Shown here piece after piece: positions 45,189-54,450 of a DNA stretch of 64,000 nucleotides; position 1 is the stretch's first letter; each line of letters opens with the position of its first letter. This DNA is from Vibrio marisflavi CECT 7928 (lineage in GTDB: Bacteria; Pseudomonadota; Gammaproteobacteria; Enterobacterales; Vibrionaceae): positions 1,054,001 to 1,118,000 of the forward strand of contig NZ_CAKLDM010000001.1 in assembly GCF_921294215.1 (NCBI RefSeq), read 5' to 3'. Both the position numbers and the translations under genes were made by a program. The notes beneath the pieces were generated by a model. The model was given only the letters and a program-made list of their open reading frames with translations, had not been told where the DNA came from and did not search any database.

Positions 45189-45590
45189 CTACTCTACTAT
45201 CAGCTTTAGTTTCATTTTCGGGTGAATGGCACATTTTAGGTTGTGTTCACCTTTATCATTAAAAGTTACAGCTGCAATATCACCGGGCTCTTGAGCAGTT
45301 AAAACCCAAGACTCATCACTTTCGTCATATATATTGTGGGTGATTTTTTTCTCACTATTGAGTATGTATATAACCTCACCTGCTTTGACAGTGATTTCCG
45401 TCGGCTTTCTTTTTAATTTCTTCTGATCAGGCTGTTTTAAATAGAACGTTTTTCTTTTTTGAATCAATGCGAGTGAACCATCTTGCGCAGCTTCATAGCT
45501 GACTCTGGCTTGCTCGCCTTCAATAACGTCTGTGGCAGCCAATAAACCAGCTGAAAATAAAGAAATAATTAACGATATGATAATTTTCAT
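45189..45590 (-). CDS. Periplasmic cupredoxin (blue copper protein, methylamine-utilization-type annotation)
   Basis: A 133-residue protein with a signal peptide cleaved near L-L-A-A (residue 18). The end carries a type 1 copper site: a first histidine in I-T-H-N-I-Y, then H-N-L-K-C-A-I-H-P-K-M-K-L with Cys, His and Met ligands in the right order. It is an electron carrier or copper sensor. It begins 14 bases after the peroxidase gene and ends three bases before the chemoreceptor gene. Confidence 0.85.
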   Translation of the reverse strand: MKIIISLIISLFSAGLLAATDVIEGEQARVSYEAAQDGSLALIQKRKTFYLKQPDQKKLKRKPTEITVKAGEVIYILNSEKKITHNIYDESDESWVLTAQEPGDIAAVTFNDKGEHNLKCAIHPKMKLKLIVE

Positions 45591-45604
45591 GGTTGCCTCA
45601 ACCT

Positions 45605-46636
45605 TTACCTTGGTAACACAGGCACCGAAACACCTTCATCCGGGCTGGTTAATGTTTTCAAGAACGCGACTAATTGTTTTTTCTCTTCGTTGGTGAGGTT
45701 CAATGGCTCTATTTCATCAGAGAGACTTGGACGCCGAATAAACTTAGAGTTGTAGTGGTCAACGACACCTTCAAGAGTTTCAATTGATCCATCATGCATA
45801 TAAGGTGCACGAAGAGCGATATTTCTTAACCCTACAGTTTTAAATGCAAACTGCATTTTCTCTATTTTTGGCAGCAACTTACCTCGTCCAATATCTTCCG
45901 ATGAAAGTCCAATATCATGAAAACTACTATCCGAAAAAGCCCAGCCAGAGTGACAACCCGCGCAACCACCCTTGGAGTTAAATACAATAAAGCCTTGCTT
46001 TTCTTCATCAGAAAGAGCTGCTTCGTCACCTTTAATCCAGCGATCGAATGGGGCTTCACCTGAGACAACGGTACGTTCAAAAGTGGCTATGGCCTTAGCT
46101 ACGTTCTTCGCTGAAATAGGATCGGATTGGTTCGGAAACGCTTCTTTAAACAGGACGGCATAGCCGGGTATATTACCTAAAATAATAGGTAATTGTTCCA
46201 TATCCAAATTCATCTCTGCGGCTGACTCCATGGGGCCTAACGCTTGTTCTTCCAAGGTATCTTTCCGGCCGTCCCACATGTAAATTTCATCCCAAGCGAG
46301 GTTTAGAATAGTTGGAGACTTTCGACCCAGCTTTTAGTGTTGATGCCCGACTCCAAGGCCCATTCCATCACCCCATGAAAAACTTGGGTTATGGCATGTC
46401 GCACAAGACTGGGTTCCTGAGTCCGACAATCTAGGGTCAAAGTACAGTGCCTTTCCCAATACTAGCTTTGCTTCCGAATAAGGGTTATCTTCTGGGAATG
46501 GAATCGATTCAGGTCTAATATATTCTTCCTTGAGTTCACTGATATCGATAGGTTCAGCTTGCACTACTTTAAATATCAATAACCCAAATATGAGAACACT
46601 GGATCGCCACATACGTTTGATTCCTCCATGGAGCAA
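45605..46636 (-). pseudogene. Di-heme cytochrome c peroxidase (MauG/CcpA family) with one in-frame stop
   Basis: Start 46636 with a signal peptide (A after V-V-Q-A). The N-terminal domain has the heme motif C-A-T-C-H. The reading frame then meets TAA (46334-46336) after H-Q-H, and continues in the same frame for 18 codons (K-L-G-R-K-S-P-T-I-L-N-L-A-W-D-E-I-Y) into the second domain M-W-D-G-R-K-D-T-L-E-E-Q, which carries the second heme motif C-A-G-C-H. The intact product would be 343 residues, the family's usual length. Only this one codon is wrong, so the loss is recent or a sequencing error; no frameshift is involved. Confidence 0.85.
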
Positions 46637-46763
46637 AATTGCTGGTTCTTAAACATATAGACGAAGCAAATTAGAATACAAGTCACAGTTAGAATATTTG
46701 CCCTAAAGGGTTAGGATCACGACTACACTGATATTATGTCGTTATAAAACTAGCGTAGGATTA

Positions 46764-47536
46764 ATGCTCCGACTCATCATTGCCTTGTTACTCATATTCA
46801 ACGTATCCCACAAAAGCTCAAGATCAATCTTGGGATGACCACATGGGTAACTGAAGAGTTTCCTCCCTGGAGCTATACAGAAAATGGTGAGGTTAAAGGC
46901 TTTTATATCGACTTACTCGAAGCCATATGGGCAGAACTCGAGACAGATGAAACGAGGAGCGCAATCCAAGTTTTACCATGGGCGAGAGGCATGAATTACT
47001 TAGAGCATCGCTCTGGCACGGCCCTGTTTTCTAACGCTAAGCCTAAAAGCCGTGAAAAGTTAGGTTTCCAGTGGGTTGGCCCTATCAAAGCCAATAACCG
47101 TCTAGTCTTAACGGTTAAAAAGGATATTCAATCACCGATTTCCACAATGAACCAAGTCAATAGCTTTTTCTGCAAACAGTCTATCGGTATCATCAACAGA
47201 GACATTAGCGAAGAGATTTTTTTAGAGAATGGAGGACAAGAAGAAAAATTGCATCGATTAAACTCAGGCAGCTCTTTATTACAAATGCTGGTTGCCAACA
47301 GGGTTGCTGCAATTTACTACAAGCACTTTCAAACCTTCTATTACATCAAAACACTTGGCTATGAAGAGAGCGATTTTAAATCAATATACGTAAATGCTTC
47401 ATCTACTAAAAACCAGGACGGATACTTTGCTTTCCATAAAGATACTGAATCTAAGCTAGTCGAACGCTTTCAAATGGCCTTTAAGACACTTGAAGAAAAA
47501 GGAGTTGTTCCGAACTTCTTGCTAAATACAAGCTAA
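46764..47536 (+). pseudogene. Amino-acid-type periplasmic binding protein, signal peptide out of frame
   Basis: A start at 46764 with AGGA five bases upstream encodes a signal peptide (M-L-R-L-I-I-A-L-L-L-I-F-N-V-S) but meets TGA at 46836. The rest of the protein is read in another frame from 46835: T-T-W-V-T-E-E-F-P-P-W-S-Y-T-E-N-G, the mature start of a type 2 binding protein, running 233 codons to the stop at 47536. One indel between about 46810 and 46838 would rejoin them. If the ATG at 46835 is used instead, the protein would lack an export signal. Similar in kind to the gene at 10278. Confidence 0.65.
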
Positions 47537-47659
47537 CCCAAATTATCCGCTCAATAGACCGACAAGCAAGTGGCCACAAAGCTGTACCTTCAATTAAGAA
47601 GAGTATATCCATCCAGATATTGCTAGAATGACGACATCATTTTTTATGCCTACCTAAAT

Positions 47660-48427
47660 ATGACTACAACAGCCCAGCGACGTGAAGCTATTCTTCTGCA
47701 TATTCAAACGCATCAAAAAGGTGATGTGAATTCTTTTGCAAAACAATACTCCGTGTCTGAAGTCACTATACGTAATGATCTCAATTATCTCGAAAAACAG
47801 GGCTGTGTCACCCGCTGTTATGGTGGTGCTTTGATCAATAGGCAATTTGCTTTTGACAAACCACTTAAAGACAAGAAACAAATAAATAGTCATGTGAAAT
47901 CCGCTATTGCCACTTATGCTGCATCACTCATTGATGATGGGGATAAGCTGATCTTGGACTCTGGATCAACCACCGAGCAAATTACCCACCACCTACAAGA
48001 TAAAAAACACCTTACCGTCATGACGAACGGAATTCATATCGCCTATCAACTTGCCAACCACCCAGATATTGAGGTGATGGTCAGTGGAGGCACGATGCGT
48101 GAAGGCTCTTACTCACTACATGGCAGCACCGGAGAAGAACTGCTGGCGGGATTTCGTTTTGATAAACTGTTTCTAGGCGTCGACGGTTTTGATATCGACT
48201 CTGGGATCACCACACCACATCAAGGTGAAGCAGATATCAACCGTAAAATGGTTGAGGCTGCTCAAATGGTTATTGCTGTAACTGATTCATCCAAGTTTAA
48301 TCGTCAAAGCTTTTGCTTAATTACTCGCCCTGAACAAATTGATGTGCTGATCACTGACCGAGGCATTCCACAAAGTTACCTCACAGCACTTACCGAACTA
48401 GGTGTCGACGTTCGTATTGTTGACTAA
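47660..48427 (+). CDS. DeoR-family regulator (AgaR-like), first copy
   Basis: A 255-residue regulator. N-terminal DeoR helix-turn-helix Y-S-V-S-E-V-T-I-R-N-D-L-N-Y-L-E-K-Q-G-C-V; the C-terminal sugar-phosphate sensing domain has D-S-G-S-T-T and F-D-K-L-F-L-G-V-D-G-F-D. It is closely related to the next gene (about half of residues identical by eye). Both lie upstream of the aga-type operon, so this pair probably control it. Confidence 0.9.
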   Translation: MTTTAQRREAILLHIQTHQKGDVNSFAKQYSVSEVTIRNDLNYLEKQGCVTRCYGGALINRQFAFDKPLKDKKQINSHVKSAIATYAASLIDDGDKLILDSGSTTEQITHHLQDKKHLTVMTNGIHIAYQLANHPDIEVMVSGGTMREGSYSLHGSTGEELLAGFRFDKLFLGVDGFDIDSGITTPHQGEADINRKMVEAAQMVIAVTDSSKFNRQSFCLITRPEQIDVLITDRGIPQSYLTALTELGVDVRIVD

Positions 48428-48676
48428 TTTTAAGCCACTGCAAAATACAACTCAAAGGTCAGTTTCCCCTTGTAGACCCGTCATGATAAGAAAACCTCTC
48501 CCAACGATGTTGACCTTATTATCATGCAAAAATATCAAAGTGTGATCTAGAGCGGTTTACGTTTCGAAATTCCGTTCGCTCTCCTCTGAACTCCACTACT
48601 TTCAGTCTTCATGTCACCAGATCGAACCCCCACATAGGTTTTGTTCCAGATCCCTGATCACCAGTGAAAGAACAAA

Positions 48677-48702
48677 CCTTTCGTTTTAATCAAAATGAAA
48701 GG
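48677..48702. promoter_or_regulatory. AgaR-type operator (inverted CTTTC repeat)
   Basis: CCTTTCGTTTTAATC followed by AAAATGAAAGG gives an 11-bp inverted repeat with one mismatch and a 4-base centre. AgaR-type sites are known to be built from CTTTC elements spaced about ten bases apart. Confidence 0.65.
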
Positions 48703-48806
48703 TTTCACCCGCAAAAACCGAAAGACAACCAAGCGTGACGTGACTCGCATTTTTGTTTTATACGTCCTGTTCTAATACCAACCAAACGATATCGAAGCAC
48801 TTTCGA

Positions 48807-48837
48807 GCAAGAAAAAACGAAAGATAACGAAAGGTTA
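48807..48837 (-). promoter_or_regulatory. AgaR-type operator (direct TTTCGTT repeats)
   Basis: On the minus strand CCTTTCGTTATCTTTCGTTT contains TTTCGTT twice, ten bases apart, immediately upstream of the second regulator's start. This direct-repeat form matches the E. coli AgaR pattern better than the inverted site. Confidence 0.6.
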
Positions 48838-48846
48838 GGTTTGAAT

Positions 48847-49623
48847 ATGACAAGCACAGAGCGAAGACAAAAAATAATGCTGCACATTCATCAGAACAGC
48901 TCTGGTAAAGTTGATGACTTTGTCCACTTATTTAACGTGTCTGCGGTTACTATTCGCCATGACCTCAACCTGTTGGAAAAAGAAGGTTGCGTAACCCGCT
49001 GCTACGGCGGTGCCCGACTCAATCCAAATTTTGCTTTCGACCAACCTCTATGCCACAAAGATCAAATCAATCGCAACATAAAGCTGAGTATCGCGAAAGC
49101 CGCAGCTGAACTCATTGATGACGGTGATGCCATTATTTTGGACTCCGGATCAACCATTAGTCTCATGCCACAGTATCTCACACAAAAACAGCAACTAGTT
49201 GTCATGACTAACGCTCTCAATACTGCATATCAACTGAGTAGTTACGACAACGTTAATTTGCATGTTATAGGTGGCACACTGCGCCGGACTGCTTGTTCAC
49301 TAATTGGCAGCCATGGCGAACAACAAATCCGTTCTTACCTTTTTGACAAACTGTTCCTTGGCGTTGATGGCTTCGACTTAATCGCAGGCATTACGACACC
49401 CGACAATTACGAAGCGCAAATTAACCGAGCAATGTGTAACGCCGCTCGGAAAGTTATTGCTGTCACTGATTCAACTAAGTTTGGTCGCAAGAGTTTTTGC
49501 ATGATCCGAGCGGTCAATCAAATCGACATTCTGGTCACTGATAGCCACATTCCTAGTACTACTCACCAATCTCTGCTTGAGAGTGGTGTAGAAGTCATCA
49601 TCGCTGAACAAACCATAAATTAG
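48847..49623 (+). CDS. agaR: DeoR-family repressor of the aga operon (AgaR-like), second copy
   Basis: The ATG at 48847 gives 258 residues. Helix-turn-helix F-N-V-S-A-V-T-I-R-H-D-L-N-L-L-E-K-E-G-C-V; sensing domain with D-S-G-S-T-I and F-D-K-L-F-L-G-V-D-G-F-D. The gene is followed after only eight bases by the aldolase subunit gene, so it is cotranscribed with and probably autoregulates the aga operon. Direct TTTCGTT operators lie right in front of it. Confidence 0.85.
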   Translation: MTSTERRQKIMLHIHQNSSGKVDDFVHLFNVSAVTIRHDLNLLEKEGCVTRCYGGARLNPNFAFDQPLCHKDQINRNIKLSIAKAAAELIDDGDAIILDSGSTISLMPQYLTQKQQLVVMTNALNTAYQLSSYDNVNLHVIGGTLRRTACSLIGSHGEQQIRSYLFDKLFLGVDGFDLIAGITTPDNYEAQINRAMCNAARKVIAVTDSTKFGRKSFCMIRAVNQIDILVTDSHIPSTTHQSLLESGVEVIIAEQTIN

Positions 49624-49631
49624 GAAACCCT

Positions 49632-50936
49632 ATGAAGTCTCTACTCTCACTCATAAAAAAACATAAACAAGGAAAATCGGTTGGGATTTATTCCGTTTGT
49701 TCTGCACATCCTTTGGTTATTGAAGCCGCAATCAAACAAGCCGCTCAGGACAACCAACTAGTATTGATCGAAGCAACTTCCAATCAAGTCAATCAATTTG
49801 GCGGATACACGGGTATGACGCCTAAAGATTTTGCACAGCGCGTATTTAGCTTGGCAAAAAAGCTCCAATTTCCAGCATCCAATATTGTGCTCGGCGGTGA
49901 CCATTTAGGTCCGAACTGCTGGCAGCACCTTCCAGCAAAAGAAGCGATGGCGCATTCCGAACAAATGATCCATGACTATGTCAGTGCTGGGTTTAAAAAG
50001 ATTCATCTTGATTGCTCAATGTCTTGCGCTGATGATGTCGAGCCATTAAGTGAAACAATAATGGCGGAGCGCGCTGCTAGGTTATGTCTTGTTGCAGAGA
50101 ACGCTTGGCAAGCCAGCAAGGGAGAAGCACCTGTATACGTCATTGGGACTGAAGTACCCACTCCTGGTGGTGCATTGGAATCGCTATCGCTAGGCCTAGA
50201 GATCACTAAACCCGAAGAAGCAATATCAACATTAGAAGCTCATCATCACGCTTTTACTGAATTTGGCCTCGCCTATGTTTGGCCTCGCGTTATTGGATTG
50301 GTGGTTCAGCCCGGTGTTGAATTTGACCATCACTCAGTTCATCACTATCAAAGCGCCCAAACACAAAAACTATGCAAAGTGATTGAGAGCCAACCTTACC
50401 TCGTCTTTGAAGCGCACTCGACCGATTACCAAACTCCAGAAGCCTACCAACAATTAGTGAAAGACCACTTTGCCATTTTGAAAGTGGGCCCGGCCCTAAC
50501 TTTCGCATTGCGTGAAGCTTTATACGGGTTGGAGCGCGCTGAAAAAGAATGGCTAGGCACACGCAATGCTTCCCACTTACGAGAAACCATTGAGCAAGTC
50601 ATGCGTGAGCAACCTGATCACTGGCGCTCTCATTACCTAAGTAAAGGCCACCAGCAATTTCTCGATTGTAGTTACAGCTTAAGCGATCGTATTCGTTACT
50701 ACTGGACACAACCAGAAGTGCAAGCTGCGCAACTCACTCTATTTGAGAACTTAGCCGAAAATCCACTACCCGTGACACTGATTAGCCAATATCTACCGAA
50801 TCAAGCGAAAGCAATTACACAACAACATATTCAAAACACGCCCGCTGATATTGTCATTCACAAGATTATGGAAGTCACACAAGACTATTCCTCAGCTTGT
50901 TATATCAACACAGCGGCAAGTAAGGAGGTCATTTAA
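49632..50936 (+). CDS. kbaZ: Tagatose-1,6-bisphosphate aldolase accessory subunit
   Basis: A 434-residue protein of the KbaZ/GatZ/AgaZ family, needed for stability and full activity of the KbaY aldolase. Family motifs: V-G-I-Y-S-V-C-S-A-H-P near residue 17, E-A-T-S-N-Q-V-N-Q-F-G-G-Y-T-G-M-T-P, I-V-L-G-G-D-H-L-G-P-N, G-T-E-V-P-T-P-G-G, and K-V-G-P-A-L-T-F-A-L-R-E-A. Its stop overlaps the agaS start (ATGA). Full length. Confidence 0.92.
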   Translation: MKSLLSLIKKHKQGKSVGIYSVCSAHPLVIEAAIKQAAQDNQLVLIEATSNQVNQFGGYTGMTPKDFAQRVFSLAKKLQFPASNIVLGGDHLGPNCWQHLPAKEAMAHSEQMIHDYVSAGFKKIHLDCSMSCADDVEPLSETIMAERAARLCLVAENAWQASKGEAPVYVIGTEVPTPGGALESLSLGLEITKPEEAISTLEAHHHAFTEFGLAYVWPRVIGLVVQPGVEFDHHSVHHYQSAQTQKLCKVIESQPYLVFEAHSTDYQTPEAYQQLVKDHFAILKVGPALTFALREALYGLERAEKEWLGTRNASHLRETIEQVMREQPDHWRSHYLSKGHQQFLDCSYSLSDRIRYYWTQPEVQAAQLTLFENLAENPLPVTLISQYLPNQAKAITQQHIQNTPADIVIHKIMEVTQDYSSACYINTAASKEVI

Positions 50937-52126
50937 TGACAACATTTTTAGGTTACAACCGCGAATGGCTTGAGCAACACAACGGCATTCATACTGCGAA
51001 AGAAATTAGCCATCAACCAATGCTATGGCGTGAACTCTCGACCATTTTGCAGCAGCAATTCCAATCAGTCAGTGAATTCCTGTCTCCTCTTTTAGAGCGA
51101 CCTGACTTACGCATTATATTGACCGGTGCTGGTACATCCGCCTTCGTTGGCGACTCTGCTGCACCCTTTATTCAAACAGGAAATAAATACCGAGTAGAGT
51201 CAATCCCTACTACCAGCTTAGTTTCAAACCCAACACAATATTTAGACGCAAATCGACCAACACTATTGGTTTCTTATGCTCGCTCTGGAAACAGCCCAGA
51301 AAGTGTCGCCGCCGTTAAACTTGTTGACCAGTTCGTGAGTGAAAGCTACCACTTATTTTTGACGTGCAACCAAGAAGGAGCACTGTCTGGTATTGCGGAA
51401 AATTCACCAAACGCTTACTGCATGCACATGCCGGAGAAGTCAAACGATAAAAGCTTCGCCATGACATCCAGTTTTAGCTGCATGTTAATGGCTACGTTAA
51501 CTTTGCTCGGTAATGAAACGCCAACCGAATGGCACAACCAAATAGAAGCAACGGCTCAACTATGCGAAAACAAGTTGGAACAGTGGTCTGGATCAATCAA
51601 ACATCTCGCCACAGTACCTTACCAACGCTTAATCGTACTTGGTAGCGGCGGCTTTACTGGGCTGGCACGCGAAGCTTCATTGAAATCTCTGGAACTGAGC
51701 GCGGGCAAAGTCATGACCATATTCGACTCCTCTCTTGGTTTTCGACATGGCCCGAAATTTACCATCAACGAGCAGGCGCTGGTTATTCAAATGCTTTCAA
51801 GTGATGAATATACCCGTCAATACGATATCGACTTGTACTCAGAGCTCCACAATGATCAACAAACCTTACGCCATATTATTCTAAGCGAAAGTGCTATTAA
51901 TGATGCTGATGCCTTTGAACTGGGCTATCTGGGACTAGGTGATGCCTGGCTATGTTTCCCATACATTGCTTTCTGCCAAATGCTGGCATTTGAAAAATCA
52001 CTTCAGCTCGGTTTAGGGCCAGATAACCCATGCCCAACCGGTGAAGTCAATCGTGTCGTACAGGGCGTTTCTATTTATCCATTTAAAACGAATTACATTG
52101 AAGCAAGCGGCTCGATTCAAGACTAG
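50936..52126 (+). CDS. agaS: Galactosamine-6-phosphate deaminase/isomerase (SIS domain)
   Basis: A 396-residue protein with two SIS sugar-isomerase folds. Motifs L-T-G-A-G-T-S-A-F-V-G near residue 60, Y-A-R-S-G-N-S-P-E-S (about 115), and R-E-A-S-L-K-S-L-E-L-S-A-G-K-V. AgaS converts galactosamine 6-phosphate to tagatose 6-phosphate and ammonia. No agaI gene is present, in keeping with AgaS being the real deaminase. Overlaps kbaZ by one base. An inverted repeat (ATACCC 52210-52215, GGGTAT 52228-52233) lies in the 140-base gap that follows. Confidence 0.92.
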   Translation: MTTFLGYNREWLEQHNGIHTAKEISHQPMLWRELSTILQQQFQSVSEFLSPLLERPDLRIILTGAGTSAFVGDSAAPFIQTGNKYRVESIPTTSLVSNPTQYLDANRPTLLVSYARSGNSPESVAAVKLVDQFVSESYHLFLTCNQEGALSGIAENSPNAYCMHMPEKSNDKSFAMTSSFSCMLMATLTLLGNETPTEWHNQIEATAQLCENKLEQWSGSIKHLATVPYQRLIVLGSGGFTGLAREASLKSLELSAGKVMTIFDSSLGFRHGPKFTINEQALVIQMLSSDEYTRQYDIDLYSELHNDQQTLRHIILSESAINDADAFELGYLGLGDAWLCFPYIAFCQMLAFEKSLQLGLGPDNPCPTGEVNRVVQGVSIYPFKTNYIEASGSIQD

Positions 52127-52266
52127 AGCTATCTATTTGAAAACAAGTATTAACTATTAAAGAGCTGACGCTAAAACTCACTCTTTCCATTAATAGAAGA
52201 ACAATATCTATACCCAAAATACTTGAAGGGTATATCTAGAAGCAACTGATTAAAAAGGACCACACA

Positions 52267-52743
52267 ATGTCAAATATCGTTTTAAGTCGTATTGATGAGC
52301 GCCTCGTTCACGGTCAAGTAGGCGTACAGTGGGTAGGTTTTGCCAATGCAAACATCGTCGTCGTTGTGAACGATGAAGTGGCTAATGACGAAATCCAACA
52401 AAGCCTTATGGAAATGGTATTGGCTGATGGTATCGCTATCCGATTTTGGAGCGTACAAAAAACGATTGAAACAATCCACAAAGCCTCCGATCGTCAACGT
52501 ATTTTATTAGTCTGCCGTACTCCAAAAGATTTCCGCCATCTAATTGAAGGTGGCGTACCAATCAGCCAAATAAATGTCGGAAATATGCATTACAGCGAGG
52601 GCAAAGATCAAATTGCAAAAACAGTGTCAGTCGATGCAGACGATATTACTGAATTTGGAAGACTCAAAGACCTTGGCGTGAACTGCACAGTTCAAGGTGT
52701 ACCCACCGAAAGCGCCACCGATATCTTCACTCTTATCCATTAA
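52267..52743 (+). CDS. agaV: PTS system N-acetylgalactosamine/galactosamine EIIB component
   Basis: A 158-residue mannose-family IIB. The phosphorylated residue is His15 in R-I-D-E-R-L-V-H-G-Q-V-G, the family's active site. AAAAAGGA lies seven bases before the start. Within the aga operon it would receive phosphate from the IIA encoded at 54758. Confidence 0.92.
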   Translation: MSNIVLSRIDERLVHGQVGVQWVGFANANIVVVVNDEVANDEIQQSLMEMVLADGIAIRFWSVQKTIETIHKASDRQRILLVCRTPKDFRHLIEGGVPISQINVGNMHYSEGKDQIAKTVSVDADDITEFGRLKDLGVNCTVQGVPTESATDIFTLIH

Positions 52744-52757
52744 TAAGGACAAGTCTC

Positions 52758-53534
52758 ATGGAAATAGGACTCTTACAGGCAACGTTGCTCGGAATCTTAG
52801 CCTTCTTCGCAGGCCTTGATTTGTTCAACGGCCTCACACACTTTCACCGCCCAGTGGTACTTGGCCCATTAGTTGGGTTGATATTAGGCGATCTGCACAC
52901 CGGAATATTAGTGGGAGGAACACTGGAGCTGGTATGGATGGGGCTCGCGCCACTAGCAGGAGCTCAGCCACCCAACGTAATTATTGGCACAATCGTGGGT
53001 ACGACGTTCGCTATTACCACCAACGTAAAACCTGATGTTGCCGTTGGTGTCGCCGTACCGTTTGCTGTCGCCGTGCAAATGGGGATCACTTTCCTTTTCT
53101 CTGCCATGTCAGCAGTAATGTCAAAATGCGACGAATATGCTCGAAATGCCGATACTCGTGGGATTGAACGCGTCAACTACCTTGGGCTACTTGTTCTTGG
53201 CTCGTTCTACTTCCTCTGCGCCTTTATGCCCATTTATCTTGGCGCAGATCATGCGGGAGCCATTGTCAAAATGCTGCCTGCTAACCTCATTGACGGATTA
53301 GGTGTTGCTGGCGGAATGATGCCTGCCATTGGCTTTGCCGTATTGATGAAAATAATGATGAAAAATGCGTATGTCCCTTATTTCATTCTTGGGTTTGTTG
53401 CCGCTGCTTGGCTAAAACTGCCAATACTAGCCATTGCTAGTGCAGCAACGGCTATGGCCATTATCGACTTCAACCGAAAACCTGAACCCACTCCGACCAC
53501 GACAGTAGCTGAGGACTTTGAAGATGGAATCTAA
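52758..53534 (+). CDS. agaW: PTS system N-acetylgalactosamine/galactosamine EIIC component
   Basis: A 258-residue mannose-family IIC membrane protein with about seven segments and the signatures F-F-A-G-L-D-L-F-N-G-L-T-H, L-E-L-V-W-M-G-L-A-P-L-A-G-A-Q-P-P-N, and V-A-G-G-M-M-P-A-I-G-F-A. It forms the translocation channel with the IID. Its 3' end overlaps the IID start. Confidence 0.92.
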   Translation: MEIGLLQATLLGILAFFAGLDLFNGLTHFHRPVVLGPLVGLILGDLHTGILVGGTLELVWMGLAPLAGAQPPNVIIGTIVGTTFAITTNVKPDVAVGVAVPFAVAVQMGITFLFSAMSAVMSKCDEYARNADTRGIERVNYLGLLVLGSFYFLCAFMPIYLGADHAGAIVKMLPANLIDGLGVAGGMMPAIGFAVLMKIMMKNAYVPYFILGFVAAAWLKLPILAIASAATAMAIIDFNRKPEPTPTTTVAEDFEDGI

Positions 53535-54408
53535 CGTCAATAACGACATCACTATTCAACCCTATGACCGCAGTACAGAGCCCGCACCCGGAGTAGCTCA
53601 AGATGAATATGAAGATCAAACCATTGGTGCAGAGTTAAGTAAGTCTGATATCAACCGTATGGTATGGCGTTCATTGCTGCTTCAAGCATCTTTCAATTAC
53701 GAACGTATGCAAGCATCAGGTTGGTTGTATGGCCTACTACCATCACTAAAAAAGATCCACAGCAACAAAGCCGATTTATCAAAGTCAATGCAAGGCCATA
53801 TGGGATTCTTCAATACCCATCCATTTTTGGTGACTTTCGTCATGGGTATCATCTTGGCAATGGAACGTTCTAAGCAGAATATCAGCAGTATTCAGAACAC
53901 CAAAATTGCCGTGGGCGCTCCACTGGGCGGTATTGGTGATGCGATGTTCTGGCTGACACTTCTGCCAATTTGCGGCGGAATTGCCGCTGATTTAGCCTTA
54001 CAAGGTTCCATTCTCGGTGCGATATTTTTTATTGTGGCCTTCAATACCGTTCACTTTGGTCTGCAATTTGGTTTAGCTCACTACGCTTATCGAAAAGGCG
54101 TATCTGCAATCCCACTCATCAAAGCCAACACCAAAAAAGTCGGCCATGCGGCTTCCATGGTCGGAATGACAGTCATTGGCGCTTTGGTCGCAACTTATGT
54201 TCGTCTCTCTACAACTGCAGAAATTAACGCAGGTCACGCCATCGTAAAATTGCAGACTGGCGTATTCGACAAACTCATGCCTGCCTTCTTACCACTACTT
54301 TATACCATAGCCATGTACCTACTCATTAAGCGTGGCTGGAGCCCACTACGCCTAATCGTAATCACTGCAGTTGTCGGTGTCGCTGGCAGATTCATGGGCA
54401 TTTTATAA
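53524..54408 (+). CDS. agaE: PTS system N-acetylgalactosamine/galactosamine EIID component
   Basis: The ATG at 53524 gives 294 residues; GAGGA lies eight bases upstream, inside the end of the IIC gene, and the two overlap by 11 bases. Motifs typical of IID: W-R-S-L-L-L-Q-A-S-F-N-Y-E-R-M-Q, F-F-N-T-H-P-F-L-V-T-F-V-M-G, A-P-L-G-G-I-G-D-A-M-F-W. C-terminal membrane segments complete the sugar channel. Confidence 0.9.
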   Translation: MESNVNNDITIQPYDRSTEPAPGVAQDEYEDQTIGAELSKSDINRMVWRSLLLQASFNYERMQASGWLYGLLPSLKKIHSNKADLSKSMQGHMGFFNTHPFLVTFVMGIILAMERSKQNISSIQNTKIAVGAPLGGIGDAMFWLTLLPICGGIAADLALQGSILGAIFFIVAFNTVHFGLQFGLAHYAYRKGVSAIPLIKANTKKVGHAASMVGMTVIGALVATYVRLSTTAEINAGHAIVKLQTGVFDKLMPAFLPLLYTIAMYLLIKRGWSPLRLIVITAVVGVAGRFMGIL

Positions 54409-54450
54409 CGCTCAATAGCAACCTCCAGGTGAAGAAATACTTAACCTGCC

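Larger units (their letters stand above)
48428..48846. other. Gap between the two AgaR-like genes
   Basis: About 420 bases. It contains a long-spaced inverted repeat (CATGATAA 48482-48489 and TTATCATG 48519-48526) and the CTTTC-rich operators described separately. No coding frame is credible. It should hold the promoter of the second regulator and of the aga operon. Confidence 0.5.
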
